From NCBI GenBank assembly GCA_024655885.1, contig JANLFN010000001.1:372001-436000 (forward strand): a DNA stretch of 64,000 bases, in the 5' to 3' direction. Positions 46,203 to 54,136 of the stretch are shown piece after piece; position 1 is the stretch's first letter; every line of letters starts with the position of its first letter. This stretch comes from Eubacteriales bacterium. Its GTDB lineage: Bacteria; Bacillota; Clostridia; Acetivibrionales; JANLFN01. Both the position numbers and the translations under genes were made by a program. Under the pieces are notes generated by a model. That model saw only the letters and a program-made list of their open reading frames with translations, was not told the DNA's origin and did no database searches.

Positions 46203-46230
46203 AAAGGGGAGAACATTTGCTCTCCCCTTT
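46203..46230 (-). terminator. Hairpin terminator of sigK
   Basis: A perfect 10-bp stem AAAGGGGAGA/TCTCCCCTTT with an 8-nt loop lies 73 nt past the sigK stop. The T-tract is short (TTTATT). It separates sigK from the rpsB promoter. Confidence 0.7.
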
Positions 46231-46302
46231 ATAGGGAACGTGTAATATACTCTCTTGAACAGCACTTGGCATTTTCGGATGAATTCCTTTGGGATGCACG
46301 TG

Positions 46303-47013
46303 TCAATGGCAATTTTCCGCTTTAAGTGCCCGGCTCAGTTTTTTTATCGCCTTTTTTTCAATCCTTGAAACATAAGACCTTGAAATTCCCAACATTTTTG
46401 CTATTTCCCTCTGGGTTTTTACAGATCCGTTCAGCAACCCATATCTTAGTTCCAGCACAGTCTTTTCACGTTTTTTCAATACCGCCTTCATTTTGTTATA
46501 CAGCTTTTTAACCTGCATTTTAAGTTCCACTTCATCCACAATGGATTCGGTTTCATTTCCGATTACATCGATAAGGGTGATTTCATTGCCTTCCCGGTCA
46601 GTCCCGATAGGATCCTGCAAGGACACCTCGGACTGCATTTTTTTCGTTGACCGTATCTGCATAAGAATCTCGTTCTCAATGCACCTGGCCGCATAGGTAG
46701 CCAGTCTGGTCCCTTTATGCTGGTCGAAGGTGGAAATGGCTTTTATCAAGCCGATGGTCCCTACAGAAATCAAATCGTCGCAATCATTTCTGCCTGCATT
46801 ATACTTTTTTACGATGTGTGCGACAAGCCTTAAATTCCTTTCTACCAGTACATTTCTTGCATCATCGCTGCCGTTTTTGTACATTTCTATATATCTTAAC
46901 TCTTCCTCGGAGGAAAGAGGCTGGGGAAACGAATTTGAACTAGATACGTAGCCAAGAAGGAAAAAAATGTTGTTTATGGCATCCAATATTGCTGAAAAAA
47001 AGACTGGCAGCAA
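46303..47013 (-). CDS. sigK: Sporulation sigma factor SigK (pro-sigma-K), uninterrupted
   Basis: A 236-residue sigma-70 family factor for late mother-cell gene expression. A hydrophobic N-terminal stretch of about 20 residues (LPVFFSAILDAINNIFFLLGYVS) is the pro-sequence normally removed by SpoIVFB. Region 2 (NLRLVAHIVKKY, DLISVGTIGLIKAI, TRLATYAARCIENEIL) and region 4 (TVLELRYGLLNG, TQREIAKMLGISRSYVSRIEKKAIKKL) are complete. The reading frame has no skin-element insertion. The start is TTG 47011-47013 behind AGGAGGGG. A sigma-E-like promoter precedes it and a hairpin follows. Confidence 0.95.
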   Translation of the reverse strand: MLPVFFSAILDAINNIFFLLGYVSSSNSFPQPLSSEEELRYIEMYKNGSDDARNVLVERNLRLVAHIVKKYNAGRNDCDDLISVGTIGLIKAISTFDQHKGTRLATYAARCIENEILMQIRSTKKMQSEVSLQDPIGTDREGNEITLIDVIGNETESIVDEVELKMQVKKLYNKMKAVLKKREKTVLELRYGLLNGSVKTQREIAKMLGISRSYVSRIEKKAIKKLSRALKAENCH

Positions 47014-47046
47014 GTAAGATCCCCTCCTAAAATAGGATACCTTATA

Positions 47047-47075
47047 AGTTTATGATAGATAGTATTAAATATTGC
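47047..47075 (-). promoter_or_regulatory. Sigma-E-like promoter of sigK
   Basis: GCAATATT (47068-47075) and CATAAACT (47047-47054) are separated by 13 nt on the minus strand, close to the sigma-E consensus (ATATT, about 14 nt, CATACAAT). Control of sigK by sigma-E is established in spore formers. The site is 34 nt upstream of the TTG start. Confidence 0.5.
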
Positions 47076-47091
47076 CTGTACAAAAAAATTT

Positions 47092-48750
47092 TTAGTATCC
47101 CTTTTTCATGATCTCCTCCGCAATTTCTTCAAAAACCGGAGCCGCAGTCTGTCCTCCGTTCTTTCCGTTTTCGACGAATACCGCAATAGAGTATTTGGGG
47201 TCTCTTAGGGGAAAGTAGCCGGCAAACCAGGCATGAACCACCTTATTTCCGTCGATGTATTGGCCTGTTTCCGCACTGCCCGTTTTTCCCCCCGCACCTC
47301 CGTACTCTTTAAGGCTTGCGTTTGTCCCTGTCCCCCTTACGGTCACCTCCTCCATTAAAAATTTTATTCTGTCCGCCACCTCCTTAGGCAGGATGCGCTC
47401 CCCCTTTTTAACACGGATCTTCTTTATTTCATTCCCCTCTCCGTCCACAATGCTGTCCACTAAATTGACCTGGTTCTTTATGCCGCCGTTGGCCACTGTG
47501 GCAACCATATCCGCCACCTGCAAGGGAGTGGCCAGCACATCCCCCTGTCCGATGGCGATATTCGCCACATCCCCTGTTGTGTATTTTTTATTTATACCGG
47601 GAAGTTTTCCGGATGATTCATCAACCCCCTGCCGGTTGATCCCTGTATAACTTCCCAACCCGAACTTTTCCGCCGTCCCCAGCAAAATTTCAGATCCCAG
47701 TTTTATGCCGCTGTTAATAAAGTAGGTATTACAAGAGTAGGCAAAGGCTTCGTCCAGATTGACCCAGCCATGTCCTCCTTTGCTGTAAGAAGTGCACTTG
47801 AATTCCATATTTCCTATTTTTGCATACCCCGGGCAATAGAATATCTCCTCACTGTGTTCCCTAGACTGGAGTATTGCGGCAGCATCGACAATTTTAAATA
47901 TGGACCCTATATTATAGGAGGCAACAGCACGGTTGAACAATTCATTTCCCGTGCTGTTCAAATAGCGTCCTACGTCGTTTTGGTCAAAATCCGGTTTGCT
48001 GGCCATCGCAACGATATCTCCGGTACAAACATCCTCCACAACCACAGCCCCGGTAATCCTGTTTTTCTCCATTGATTTTTCAACAATTTGCTGTATGTGG
48101 TAGTCCAGTGTCAGTTTGACATTAAGTTTTGCGCTTGTGTCTCCGCTTTTGTTGATTGTGTAGCCAATGCCTTTAATAAGATTGTTTTTTGCATCTTTTA
48201 CCGCACCTACCGACTCGTCCTCCCCCATATGCAAAATATTATTATAATATTTCTCTATCCCCGCTTCCCCAACCTTGTCAACCTTGTTCAGATACCCTAA
48301 AACATGTTTTGCCACCGAATTTTTGTCGTACCTGCTCAGGGAATTGATGATGGAAATTCCCGGGTCACTGAGCTCAGTCAATAAATTCTTTGTCTCTTCA
48401 CTCACTTCCTCAAGAATGGGTTCCGATTTAAATCCTATTTCCCTTTTCAGTTTATAAAAATCCAGGCCGAGAATATCGCTTACCTTTCGTATCTCCTCAT
48501 CTCTTCCTCTCAGCAGCAAAGGCTTTATGACAGCAATAAATTTTGTGCTCCTGTTGGTAAACCGGATATCATTTCTGTCGAGTAAATCCCCCCTGAGGGG
48601 TTCGATTTCAGAACTGGCTGTCCTTTGAGAGGCTGCCGCCTTAAATAGGTTTTTCCCGGAATAAACCTGAAGATACAAGAAACGTGTGCATAAGCAGGAA
48701 AATATAATTAAGATAACTGTAAAGACAATTTTATTTCTTTTTTCCAACAT
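47092..48750 (-). CDS. Class B penicillin-binding protein without PASTA domains
   Basis: A 552-residue transpeptidase with one N-terminal membrane anchor (about 7-26), a short dimerisation domain (about 50-200) and a transpeptidase domain. The active-site motifs are SIFK (in YNIGSIFK), SCN (AYSCNTYF) and KTGSAE. It ends at EIMKKGY with no PASTA repeats. Its gene lies directly upstream of sigK in the same direction, so it may be sporulation-related, for example in cortex or septal wall synthesis, but this is inferred from position only. The ATG at 48748-48750 uses a GAGAGGGG site that lies inside the 3' arm of the hairpin at 48752-48799. Confidence 0.88.
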   Translation of the reverse strand: MLEKRNKIVFTVILIIFSCLCTRFLYLQVYSGKNLFKAAASQRTASSEIEPLRGDLLDRNDIRFTNRSTKFIAVIKPLLLRGRDEEIRKVSDILGLDFYKLKREIGFKSEPILEEVSEETKNLLTELSDPGISIINSLSRYDKNSVAKHVLGYLNKVDKVGEAGIEKYYNNILHMGEDESVGAVKDAKNNLIKGIGYTINKSGDTSAKLNVKLTLDYHIQQIVEKSMEKNRITGAVVVEDVCTGDIVAMASKPDFDQNDVGRYLNSTGNELFNRAVASYNIGSIFKIVDAAAILQSREHSEEIFYCPGYAKIGNMEFKCTSYSKGGHGWVNLDEAFAYSCNTYFINSGIKLGSEILLGTAEKFGLGSYTGINRQGVDESSGKLPGINKKYTTGDVANIAIGQGDVLATPLQVADMVATVANGGIKNQVNLVDSIVDGEGNEIKKIRVKKGERILPKEVADRIKFLMEEVTVRGTGTNASLKEYGGAGGKTGSAETGQYIDGNKVVHAWFAGYFPLRDPKYSIAVFVENGKNGGQTAAPVFEEIAEEIMKKGY

Positions 48751-48751
48751 G

Positions 48752-48799
48752 AAAAACCCCTCTCATGTTAATAAATTCTCCCAACATAAGAGGGTTTTT
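48752..48799 (-). terminator. Hairpin terminator overlapping the PBP ribosome binding site
   Basis: AAAAACCCTCTTATGTT pairs with AACATGAGAGGGGTTTTT (one bulge) in the minus transcript, ending in five T residues. It ends the mltG-trmR-U32 series. Its 3' arm carries GAGAGGGG, the likely ribosome binding site of the following PBP gene, whose ATG is 1 nt after the T-run. Confidence 0.72.
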
Positions 48800-48850
48800 A
48801 TTCACGGGCCGGCAATCCTATTCAAAATGGCAAAAAGTTGTTGCTGAGAT

Positions 48851-50092
48851 TTAACCTTTTTCCTTCTCATCCGCTTTGCGCCTTAACATGGTATATTCCT
48901 CCACAGGTCTATCCATAGGCATATAAACCGTCATTTGAGGGTGGGGTGCAACACGGATATCCTCATTTTCCGCGTTTTTCATCCATTTTATTTTTTGTAC
49001 ATAAAAGGGACCTTTCGGTCTGACTACCTCCATCTCCTCTCCGCAAAACATCCTGTTCCTCTGTTCAACCTCTGCGATCCCGGTAGCCTCATCATAGGCC
49101 TTAACCAGTCCGATAAAGTCATACTCCCTTATATAGGAACTGGTGTGGTAAATTTGATCCTCTCCCGTGGGTTTGCCCAGGTAAAATCCCGTTGTATATT
49201 CCCTGTGGCTGGCTTTGGATATCTCCTCAAGCCAATTCCTGTTGAAACGATAGTTGCCAGGGTTGTCATAATATGCGTCGATGGCCTCCCTATAGGCTTT
49301 AACAACAGTGGCCACGTAAAATGAGCTCTTCATCCTGCCTTCAATTTTTAAGCTGGAAACGCCGCTTTCAATGATCTGGGGAATATATTCAATCATGCAA
49401 AGGTCTTTAGAGTTATATATAAAAGTTCCCCTTTCATTTTCATACACCGACATGTATTCACCGGGCCTTTTTTCTTCCATCAAGTAGTATTTCCACCTGC
49501 AGGGGTGAGCACAGAGACCCCGGTTTGAATCCCGTCCCGCCATATAGTTGCTTAAAAGGCAGCGGCCTGAATATGAAATACACATGGCACCATGGACAAA
49601 TATCTCAAGTTCAAGCCCCTCCGGTGTATTTTCTCTGATCTCCCCAATTTCCTTTAATGAAAGCTCTCTCGCCAGAATAACTCGCTTTATCCCATGCCTG
49701 TACCAGAACTCCGCACTTTTCCAGTTGGTATTATTGGCCTGGGTGCTGAGGTGAATTTCCATTCCGGCCGCATTTTCCTTGACTAAGGAATATACGCCGG
49801 GATCCGACAATATGACTGCATCCGCCCCTAATTCTTCAATTTCCTTCACATAGGCCGGCATAGCTTTTAAATCTTCGTTATGCGGGATGATATTGAGGGT
49901 GACATATACTTTCTTCCCATGCAAATGAGCAAATTTTATGCCTTCTCTCATGTCCTGCCGGTCAAAATTATCCGCATAGGCCCGTAAACTATACTCTTCT
50001 CCGCCTATGTACACCGCATCGGCCCCATAGATGACCGCCATTTTCAGTTTTTCCAGGCTGCCTGCGGGAGCAAGCAGTTCCACTTTATTCAT
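48851..50092 (-). CDS. trhP: Peptidase U32 family protein, tRNA hydroxylation protein TrhP-like
   Basis: A 413-residue U32 protein. It starts NKVELLAPAGSLEKLKMAVIYGADAVYIGG and carries the family's cysteine region HGAMCISYSGRCLLSNYMAGRDSNRGLCAHPCRW, expected to bind an iron-sulfur cluster. A TRAM-like C-terminal domain follows. In Bacillus the YrrN/YrrO pair makes 5-hydroxyuridine at tRNA position 34, with TrmR (YrrM) methylating it next. The adjacent trmR and mltG genes here reproduce yrrL-yrrM-yrrN/O, supporting this role over true peptidase action. Only one U32 gene is present. Confidence 0.75.
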   Translation of the reverse strand: MNKVELLAPAGSLEKLKMAVIYGADAVYIGGEEYSLRAYADNFDRQDMREGIKFAHLHGKKVYVTLNIIPHNEDLKAMPAYVKEIEELGADAVILSDPGVYSLVKENAAGMEIHLSTQANNTNWKSAEFWYRHGIKRVILARELSLKEIGEIRENTPEGLELEIFVHGAMCISYSGRCLLSNYMAGRDSNRGLCAHPCRWKYYLMEEKRPGEYMSVYENERGTFIYNSKDLCMIEYIPQIIESGVSSLKIEGRMKSSFYVATVVKAYREAIDAYYDNPGNYRFNRNWLEEISKASHREYTTGFYLGKPTGEDQIYHTSSYIREYDFIGLVKAYDEATGIAEVEQRNRMFCGEEMEVVRPKGPFYVQKIKWMKNAENEDIRVAPHPQMTVYMPMDRPVEEYTMLRRKADEKEKG

Positions 50093-50101
50093 AGACCCAC
50101 C

Positions 50102-50740
50102 TCATTTTTTGTAGCTTATGGCCACTCCGTCTCCGATAGGGATAAGGCTTGTCTCAAGGTCCTCATTTTTGTTAATTAGCTCCAGATAACTTCTCATCCT
50201 TTGAACAATGGTTTTTTGTCGCCGCACCACCAGGCGGTCGCTGGCCACCATACCCTTGTACAGCACATTATCTGAAACCAGCAATCCGCCCTGGTTCAGC
50301 ATTCGAAGGCACTCCGGAAGAAATTCTCCGTATTGTCCTTTGGCGGCATCAAGAAAAATCATATCGTATTTTTTGTCCAGACATCTCAAAACCTCTATGG
50401 CATCCCCGGTGATAACATGGATAACGTCTTCCAATCCCGCTTTTTTGATGTTTTGTTTAGCTATGTCGACCATGATTTCATACCGGTCTATTGTGTCGAT
50501 TTTCCCTCCGGGCTTTAAAACCCCGGACAGCAAAATAGCCGAGTATCCGATAGCTGTACCCAGTTCCAGGATGCGCCCGGGTTTCAGCAGCCTCCCCAGG
50601 ACAAGCAGCAGTCTGGCTACCTCCGGTTGCACAATGGGTACATGATTTTCCGCCGCAAAGCTTTCAAGCTCTTTGAGTATCCCGCCGCTTTCTTTTATAG
50701 TTTTCCTGATATATTCATTTATATAATCATAACAAATCAT
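50102..50740 (-). CDS. trmR: O-methyltransferase, tRNA 5-hydroxyuridine methyltransferase TrmR-like
   Basis: A 212-residue SAM-dependent O-methyltransferase of the catechol-O-methyltransferase fold. Motifs ILELGTAIGYSAILLS (SAM binding), TIDRYEIMVDIAKQNIKKAG, DMIFLDAAKGQY and GGLLVSDNVLYKGMV (metal-binding Asp, Asn) are intact. In Bacillus, TrmR converts 5-hydroxyuridine to 5-methoxyuridine at the tRNA wobble position. The U32 gene 9 nt downstream supports this over catechol-type substrates. The ATG at 50738-50740 has AAGGAG upstream. Confidence 0.8.
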   Translation of the reverse strand: MICYDYINEYIRKTIKESGGILKELESFAAENHVPIVQPEVARLLLVLGRLLKPGRILELGTAIGYSAILLSGVLKPGGKIDTIDRYEIMVDIAKQNIKKAGLEDVIHVITGDAIEVLRCLDKKYDMIFLDAAKGQYGEFLPECLRMLNQGGLLVSDNVLYKGMVASDRLVVRRQKTIVQRMRSYLELINKNEDLETSLIPIGDGVAISYKK

Positions 50741-50797
50741 GTCCGTCTCCTTATAGACATCACACTTAAATGCATTATATTAAAAAGCCAAACTTAT

Positions 50798-50824
50798 AAA
50801 AATTGTGAGGTTTTGCCCTCACAA
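50798..50824 (-). terminator. Intrinsic terminator after mltG
   Basis: TTGTGAGG pairs with CCTCACAA around a 6-nt loop, then TTTTTAT in the minus transcript. It begins 28 nt past the mltG stop and suggests that trmR and the U32 gene have partly separate expression. Confidence 0.8.
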
Positions 50825-50851
50825 CTTTTGCATTACAAAGACTTTGCACTT

Positions 50852-52057
50852 TTAATGCAGTGCGTTTTGCCGCACAGCCCTGTTATGGTCTCTCAGGGTC
50901 TCGGAAAAAACATGGTTTCCGCTTTGGTCCTTGTTGGCAACAAAATACACCGCTTTCGTTTCTTCCGGGTGCAAAGCCGCTTCAATGGATGCCTTCCCGG
51001 GGCAGCATATGGGACCCGGCGGCAGCCCCGTAAACTTATATGTGTTGTACGGGTCGTTGATTGCCGTATCCTTGTCGGTTATAATGCCCTTCTGAATCCT
51101 TTTTTTGTTTTCATCGGAGGTATCCGTGTTTTTGTACAGGTATATATATTGGATGGTGGCACAGGACTCCAATCTTCTTGGCGCACCGTACCTGCCCGTT
51201 AAACGGTTATAAAACACCCCCGCTATTTTTGCCCTTTCAGCGTCGTTTTTTGCTTCCCTTTCAATGATGGAGGCAAGGGTTATAACCATATCCACATTCA
51301 TATTCAAACCGTATTTTTTAAACCTATCGTTTAATTTATTTATTTCATCCTGGTATTGGGGTCCCAGCCTTACAGCAAAATTCTCAAGCATTTTTCTAAC
51401 AATTTCCTCTTCTCCTGCGGCAAGGCTGAACTCATATGTATCGGGGAACAGATATCCCTCCAGCCTGTTTTCCCTTTGGGGGATATCCTTCAAAACCGCA
51501 AAGTCCTTTAAGTCCATAGACTCAGCCGCTTTGTCGAATTTTTCCCTGTCCACAAGCTTTTTTTGAACCAGCAGGTCCACAATCTGGCCGTAAGTTTTTC
51601 CTTCCACTATTGTAACCCTGATACTTTGCGGCTTACCGGCCAGTATTCTCATGATCCTGTTATAGCTCGACACCACATGGGTGGGTTTGTTGCGGTCAGG
51701 GTCCCTATCCAGGATATGTATCCCTGACTGGTACATGCCGTCATAACCGTAGATCCGGGAAAGTATTTTAAACAGGTAGGGATATTGGACGATTCCCTTT
51801 TCCTTTAACAAATTGGCAATAGAAGCCGTATTGGAATTAACAGGTATTTCTATAGGAATTCCGTTCTGCAGATTGGCCTCTGCAGCCGCTTCCTTCGCAT
51901 TACTCCTGTTAAGCCCTGTAATATAATTATAAGATGCTATTGCGCACAATCCGGCGGCAAGACCTACAACAAGGATGACCAGCCATAAAACGCCTTTTTT
52001 CCTTCTCTTTGTTCCAGGCCCGTGTTTTTTTCCCAAGCAGGCTTTCACTCCACTCAT
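50852..52057 (-). CDS. mltG: Endolytic murein transglycosylase MltG (YceG family)
   Basis: A 401-residue membrane-anchored lytic transglycosylase that cuts nascent glycan strands. A basic start (about 1-22) and one membrane helix (about 24-46) precede a LysM-like region and the YceG domain. The catalytic segment VITLASIIEREAKNDAERAKIAGVFYNRL and the LESCATIQYIY and YNTYKFTGLPPGPICCPG motifs are present. The start is uncertain: ATG 52055-52057 lacks a good ribosome binding site and a GTG three codons on is possible. It follows typA by 36 nt and precedes trmR, as in the yrrL-yrrM order of Bacillus. Confidence 0.92.
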   Translation of the reverse strand: MSGVKACLGKKHGPGTKRRKKGVLWLVILVVGLAAGLCAIASYNYITGLNRSNAKEAAAEANLQNGIPIEIPVNSNTASIANLLKEKGIVQYPYLFKILSRIYGYDGMYQSGIHILDRDPDRNKPTHVVSSYNRIMRILAGKPQSIRVTIVEGKTYGQIVDLLVQKKLVDREKFDKAAESMDLKDFAVLKDIPQRENRLEGYLFPDTYEFSLAAGEEEIVRKMLENFAVRLGPQYQDEINKLNDRFKKYGLNMNVDMVITLASIIEREAKNDAERAKIAGVFYNRLTGRYGAPRRLESCATIQYIYLYKNTDTSDENKKRIQKGIITDKDTAINDPYNTYKFTGLPPGPICCPGKASIEAALHPEETKAVYFVANKDQSGNHVFSETLRDHNRAVRQNALH

Positions 52058-52093
52058 CCGGTACAGGGAAAGGTTAAGATAAAAAACAGCCTT

Positions 52094-53926
52094 TTATCCC
52101 AATTTGCGGTTCTTTGCTTCCGCCTTCGCCCTTTGTTCGGTGTCCAGTATCCTTTTCCTCAATCGGATATTTTTAGGGGTTACCTCAACCAGCTCATCCT
52201 CCGCTATAAACTCCAGGGCCTGTTCAAGGCTCAATATGACGGGAGGAGTCAGCCTCAAAGCCTCATCCGATCCTGAGGCCCTCAAATTGGTGACGTGCTT
52301 TTTCTTGCAGACATTCACCACAATATCCTCCTGTCTGGAGTTCTCACCCACAATCATCCCCTCATATACCCTTACTCCGGGAGAAATAAACAGTGAGCCT
52401 CTTTCCTGGGCATTATACAGGCCGTAAGTAACCGCCTCTCCATCCTCCCACGCAATGATGGACCCCCTGGTTCTATCCGAAATATCCCCTTTGTAGGGTT
52501 CAAAGCCATGGAAGATATGATTCATTATACCATTTCCCTTGGTATCCGTCAAAAATTCAGACCTGTAGCCGATGAGCCCCCGGGCGGGAATTTTAAACTC
52601 AAGCCTCACATAGCCCTGGGCAGCCGAGTGCATGTTGACCATCTCAGCCTTCCTCACTCCCAGCTTCTCCATCACAACTCCCATAAACTCCTCGGGCACA
52701 TCGATAATGAGGTACTCTACAGGCTCATATACGGTACCGTTCACTTCTTTTAAAATAACCTTGGGCTTTGACACCTGGAATTCATAGCCCTGCCTTCTCA
52801 TGGTCTCGATAAGGATGGACAGGTGAAGCTCTCCTCTTCCGGAAACCTTGAAGGTATCCGCCGAATCGGTCTCCTCCACTCTAAGGCTTAAATTTGTTTC
52901 CAGTTCTTTAAAAAGTCTGTCCCTCAAGTGCCTCGACGTCACATAAGTTCCCTCCCGGCCTGCAAAGGGACTGTTGTTTACGCTGAAGTTCATTGAAATG
53001 GTAGGCTCGTCTATGTCCACAAAGGGGAGAGGTTCAGGGCTGTCGGGGTCACAGATGGTTTCACCGATGGTTATGTCCCCTACGCCCGATACCGCAACGA
53101 TGTCTCCCAGGGCCGCCTCCAATGAATCCACCCTTTTCAGCCCTTCAAACATATACAGCCTGCCGATTTTTATATTTTGGAACGTACCGTCTTTTCTGCA
53201 TATGACTGCTTGCTGTCCTGTCCTGATAATTCCCCTTTCCACTCTTCCGATGGCTATCCTGCCCACGTAATCATCGTAGTCGATGCTGGAAACCAGAAGC
53301 TGCAGGGGCTTATCCATAAAGCCTTTCGGGGCGGGCACCTTTTCAACAATGGTGTCGAACAAGGGCTTCAGGTCTTTGGGTTGGTCCTCCAGGTCAAGGA
53401 CCGCCACCCCATCCTTTGAAGACGCGTAAACAATAGGGAAGTCCAGCTGCTCGTCGTTCGCTCCCAATTCAATAAAAAGCTCTAAAATCTCGTCGATAAC
53501 CTCATGGGGCCTTGCTTCAGGCCTGTCAATCTTATTCACCACAACAACGGGCTTTAAATTGAACTGCAGTGCCTTTCTCAATACAAAACGCGTTTGCGGC
53601 ATGGGACCCTCAAAAGCATCTACAAGAAGAAGAACCCCGTCCACCATTTTTAAAACACGTTCCACTTCCCCGCCGAAATCCGCGTGTCCGGGAGTATCCA
53701 CTATGTTGATCTTTATTCCTTGATAGGTGACAGCCGTATTTTTAGCAAGAATGGTAATGCCCCTCTCTCTTTCCAGGTCGTTGGAGTCCATTACCCTCTC
53801 CTGCACCTGTTCATTTTCCCTAAAAATTCCGCTCTGCTTCAACATTCCGTCCACCAGGGTTGTCTTACCGTGGTCAACATGGGCGATAATGGCTATATTT
53901 CTTATGTTTTCTCTGGCCTGTTCCAC
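52094..53926 (-). CDS. typA: Ribosome-associated GTPase TypA/BipA
   Basis: A 610-residue translational GTPase related to EF-G and LepA. The G domain shows AHVDHGKTTLVDGMLKQSG, RERGITILAK, DTPGHADFGGEVER and NKIDRPEARP. Domains II, III and V and the BipA-specific C-terminal domain follow (GLYNAQERGSLFISPG, KKKHVTNLRASGSDEALRLTPP). TypA acts in ribosome assembly and stress adaptation. The start is GTG 53924-53926 behind AAGGGG. It is transcribed ahead of mltG with only a 36-nt gap. Confidence 0.97.
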   Translation of the reverse strand: MEQARENIRNIAIIAHVDHGKTTLVDGMLKQSGIFRENEQVQERVMDSNDLERERGITILAKNTAVTYQGIKINIVDTPGHADFGGEVERVLKMVDGVLLLVDAFEGPMPQTRFVLRKALQFNLKPVVVVNKIDRPEARPHEVIDEILELFIELGANDEQLDFPIVYASSKDGVAVLDLEDQPKDLKPLFDTIVEKVPAPKGFMDKPLQLLVSSIDYDDYVGRIAIGRVERGIIRTGQQAVICRKDGTFQNIKIGRLYMFEGLKRVDSLEAALGDIVAVSGVGDITIGETICDPDSPEPLPFVDIDEPTISMNFSVNNSPFAGREGTYVTSRHLRDRLFKELETNLSLRVEETDSADTFKVSGRGELHLSILIETMRRQGYEFQVSKPKVILKEVNGTVYEPVEYLIIDVPEEFMGVVMEKLGVRKAEMVNMHSAAQGYVRLEFKIPARGLIGYRSEFLTDTKGNGIMNHIFHGFEPYKGDISDRTRGSIIAWEDGEAVTYGLYNAQERGSLFISPGVRVYEGMIVGENSRQEDIVVNVCKKKHVTNLRASGSDEALRLTPPVILSLEQALEFIAEDELVEVTPKNIRLRKRILDTEQRAKAEAKNRKLG

Positions 53927-54136
53927 TAAAATTCCCCTTTATTATGTCAATTTAATGAATAATTATTATGTCCTATAATGAACATAACTATTCTAAATTA
54001 TGGCTAAGGTATTGTCAACTGTGATCAGAAAGCCGGGAGCTGTAAATTTTATGTTCGCAGTGGCGAGGGGGTTAAATGAAAAAAGCGCTTCCGCAAGCAT
54101 CTGGCACTTAACGGACGCGCATTTGCCACCATCATT

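Noticed and set aside
53966-53987. TTATGT...ACATAA dyad with a TATAAT box between mutS2 and typA
   Set aside because: The dyad is short and AT-rich, the TATAAT is on the plus strand with no -35 at 16-18 nt, and no plus-strand gene follows with a good start.
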